From NCBI RefSeq assembly GCF_900105055.1, contig NZ_FNTA01000004.1:1798001-1862000 (forward strand): a DNA stretch of 64,000 nt. The letters are read 5' to 3'. The notes under the pieces are model-generated. The model was not told the origin of the DNA, made no database searches, and saw nothing but the letters and a program-made list of their open reading frames with translations. The DNA is from Amycolatopsis lurida (lineage in GTDB: Bacteria > Actinomycetota > Actinomycetes > Mycobacteriales > Pseudonocardiaceae). The position numbers were made by a program, and so were the translations under genes. Positions 63,090-64,000 of this stretch are shown piece by piece; within the stretch, counting starts at the first letter, position 1; each line of letters starts with the position of its first letter.

Positions 63090-63350
63090 GTGGCCAACAT
63101 CAAGTCGCAGATCAAGCGCATCACCACCAACGAGAAGGCGCGTCAGCGCAACCAGGCGATCCGGTCCTCGGTGAAGACCGCGATCCGCAAGTTCCGTGAG
63201 GCCGCCGACGCCGGTGACAAGGCCAAGGCCCTGGAACTGCAGAAGGACGCGGCCAAGAAGCTGGACAAGGCCGTGACCAAGGGCGTTCTCCACGCCAACC
63301 AGGCCGCCAACAAGAAGTCCGCGCTGGCGAAGCGCGCGAACTCTCTCTGA
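63090..63350 (+). CDS. rpsT: 30S ribosomal protein S20
   Basis: 86 residues, Lys/Arg/Ala-rich helical bundle: [10 protein letters not shown] at the start and the closing [20 protein letters not shown] (with two residues less shown). S20 binds 16S rRNA early in 30S assembly. GTG start with AGAGGAG upstream. Located between convergent holA and divergent EamA genes, as in other actinobacteria near lepA. Confidence 0.97.
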   Translation: MANIKSQIKRITTNEKARQRNQAIRSSVKTAIRKFREAADAGDKAKALELQKDAAKKLDKAVTKGVLHANQAANKKSALAKRANSL

Positions 63351-63357
63351 TCGGCTT

Positions 63358-63397
63358 GCGAAGGGCCCCGGCGACGCGAGTCGCCGGGGCCCTTCGC
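63358..63397. terminator. Strong hairpin between rpsT and holA
   Basis: Perfect 18-bp arms (63358-63375, 63380-63397) with a GCGA loop, GC-rich. It lies between two convergent genes and is a likely bidirectional terminator. Confidence 0.85.
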
Positions 63398-63401
63398 CGT
63401 T

Positions 63402-64000
63402 TCAGCGGCTCGTGCCGTGGGCGTCTACGACCTCCAGGACGGCGCGCTCCAGCGCGTACTCCGGGTTGGCCGCGACTCCCTTGACCTCGGCGTTGAGCCG
63501 GGCGACCACCCGCATCGCGGTGGCGAGCCCGTCCTGGCCCCAGCCGCGGGCCTGCCCTTGCGCCTTGCGCACCTTCCACGGCGGCATCCCCAGCTCACCC
63601 GCCATCTGGTTCGGGTTCCCGCGACCGGCACCGGACACCCGCGCGATCGTCCGGACGGCGTCGGCGAGGGCGTCCGCGACCAGCACGTGCGGTACGCCAA
63701 GCTGCATCGCCCAGCGCAACGACTCCAGCGCGGCGGCCTTGTCACCGGCGACGGCCTTCTCCGCGACGGCGAACCCGTTCACGTCGGCGCGGCCCCGGTG
63801 GTAGCGCCGGACCGCCTGCTCGTCGACCGTTCCGCCGGCGTCCGCGACCAGCTGGGTCGCGGCCGACGACAGTTCACGCAGGTCCGAGCCGACCGCGTCG
63901 ATCAGCGCGAGCACGGCCGCACCGTCGATCTTCCCGCCGACGCGGCGGACCTCGTTGCGGACAAAGGATTCCCGCTCAGCGGCTTTGGTCAGCTTCGGGC
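63402..64000 (-). CDS. holA: DNA polymerase III delta subunit, C-terminal part (runs off right edge)
   Basis: About 199 codons to the window edge, open throughout. ESFVRNEVRRVGGKIDGAAV followed by GSDLRELSSAATQLVADAGG is the HolA domain III signature, and the remainder is the C-terminal collar domain. HolA opens the beta clamp in the clamp loader. The start codon lies outside. In actinobacteria holA is usually beside comEC and rpsT, which agrees. Confidence 0.92.
   Translation of the reverse strand, partial: PKLTKAAERESFVRNEVRRVGGKIDGAAVLALIDAVGSDLRELSSAATQLVADAGGTVDEQAVRRYHRGRADVNGFAVAEKAVAGDKAAALESLRWAMQLGVPHVLVADALADAVRTIARVSGAGRGNPNQMAGELGMPPWKVRKAQGQARGWGQDGLATAMRVVARLNAEVKGVAANPEYALERAVLEVVDAHGTSR

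Overview
This is a high-GC, gene-dense actinobacterial chromosome segment. Gene content and order point to Pseudonocardiales, most likely Amycolatopsis. That is inferred from codon bias, GTG starts, F420-linked enzymes and a backbone order shared with Mycobacterium, not from a database search. No rRNA, tRNA, CRISPR array, transposase, integrase or prophage gene was found.

Backbone. Read on the minus strand, the window carries a conserved housekeeping series: holA (partial, right edge), lepA, hemW, hrcA, dnaJ, rsmE, a HIT protein, phoH, ybeY, a CNNM/CBS protein, a cytidine-deaminase-like protein and the first codons of era (left edge). rpsT lies divergently between holA and lepA. The same series exists in M. 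tuberculosis, where the hemW-hrcA interval holds the mycobactin genes. Here two blocks of other genes sit inside it: about 33 kb between hrcA and hemW (7.2-40.4 kb) and about 17 kb between hemW and lepA (41.6-58.9 kb).

7.5-25 kb. A LiaF-like DUF1707 protein, a secreted lipase, mmsA divergent from a PucR-type regulator, a subtilisin-inhibitor-like protein, a DUF4173 membrane protein and a two-component system come first. Next is a reductive pyrimidine/hydantoin operon: NCS1 permease, beta-ureidopropionase, dihydropyrimidinase and an F420-type LLM oxidoreductase. Malonate-semialdehyde dehydrogenase (MmsA) would finish beta-alanine breakdown. A short motif, ACAGTCTG, occurs upstream of both pucR and the permease.

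22-30 kb. Two FAD monooxygenases, a secreted tripeptidyl aminopeptidase, a beta-lactamase-fold hydrolase, a siderophore-interacting protein behind a good IdeR/DtxR box, two small-fold proteins (SRPBCC and NTF2-like), and a TetR regulator with three evenly spaced operators.

30-40 kb. This is the most novel part: two divergent, tightly coupled operons. The leftward one encodes a short PaaK/CapK-like protein and three tandem FemAB/GNAT-fold paralogues. The rightward one encodes a 23-codon leader ORF, a GT2 glycosyltransferase fused to an ATP-grasp ligase, a flippase-like protein, a NodU/CmcH-type carbamoyltransferase and a six-helix membrane protein. Together they look like an undescribed pathway for a lipid-linked, amide- and carbamoyl-decorated, exported metabolite or envelope glycan.

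42-49 kb. Assimilatory sulfate reduction: a Cys-containing leader peptide, ferredoxin sulfite reductase, a zinc-ribbon peptide, APS reductase CysH, CysD, CysN and sirohydrochlorin chelatase, nearly all overlapping. 

49-64 kb. A secreted protein, an enoyl-CoA hydratase, a guanyl-RNase/barstar pair, assorted enzymes and transporters, a secreted GH20 hexosaminidase, then lepA, a methyltransferase, an EamA transporter, rpsT and holA. Several intergenic palindromes and a 21-bp repeat family recur between genes.
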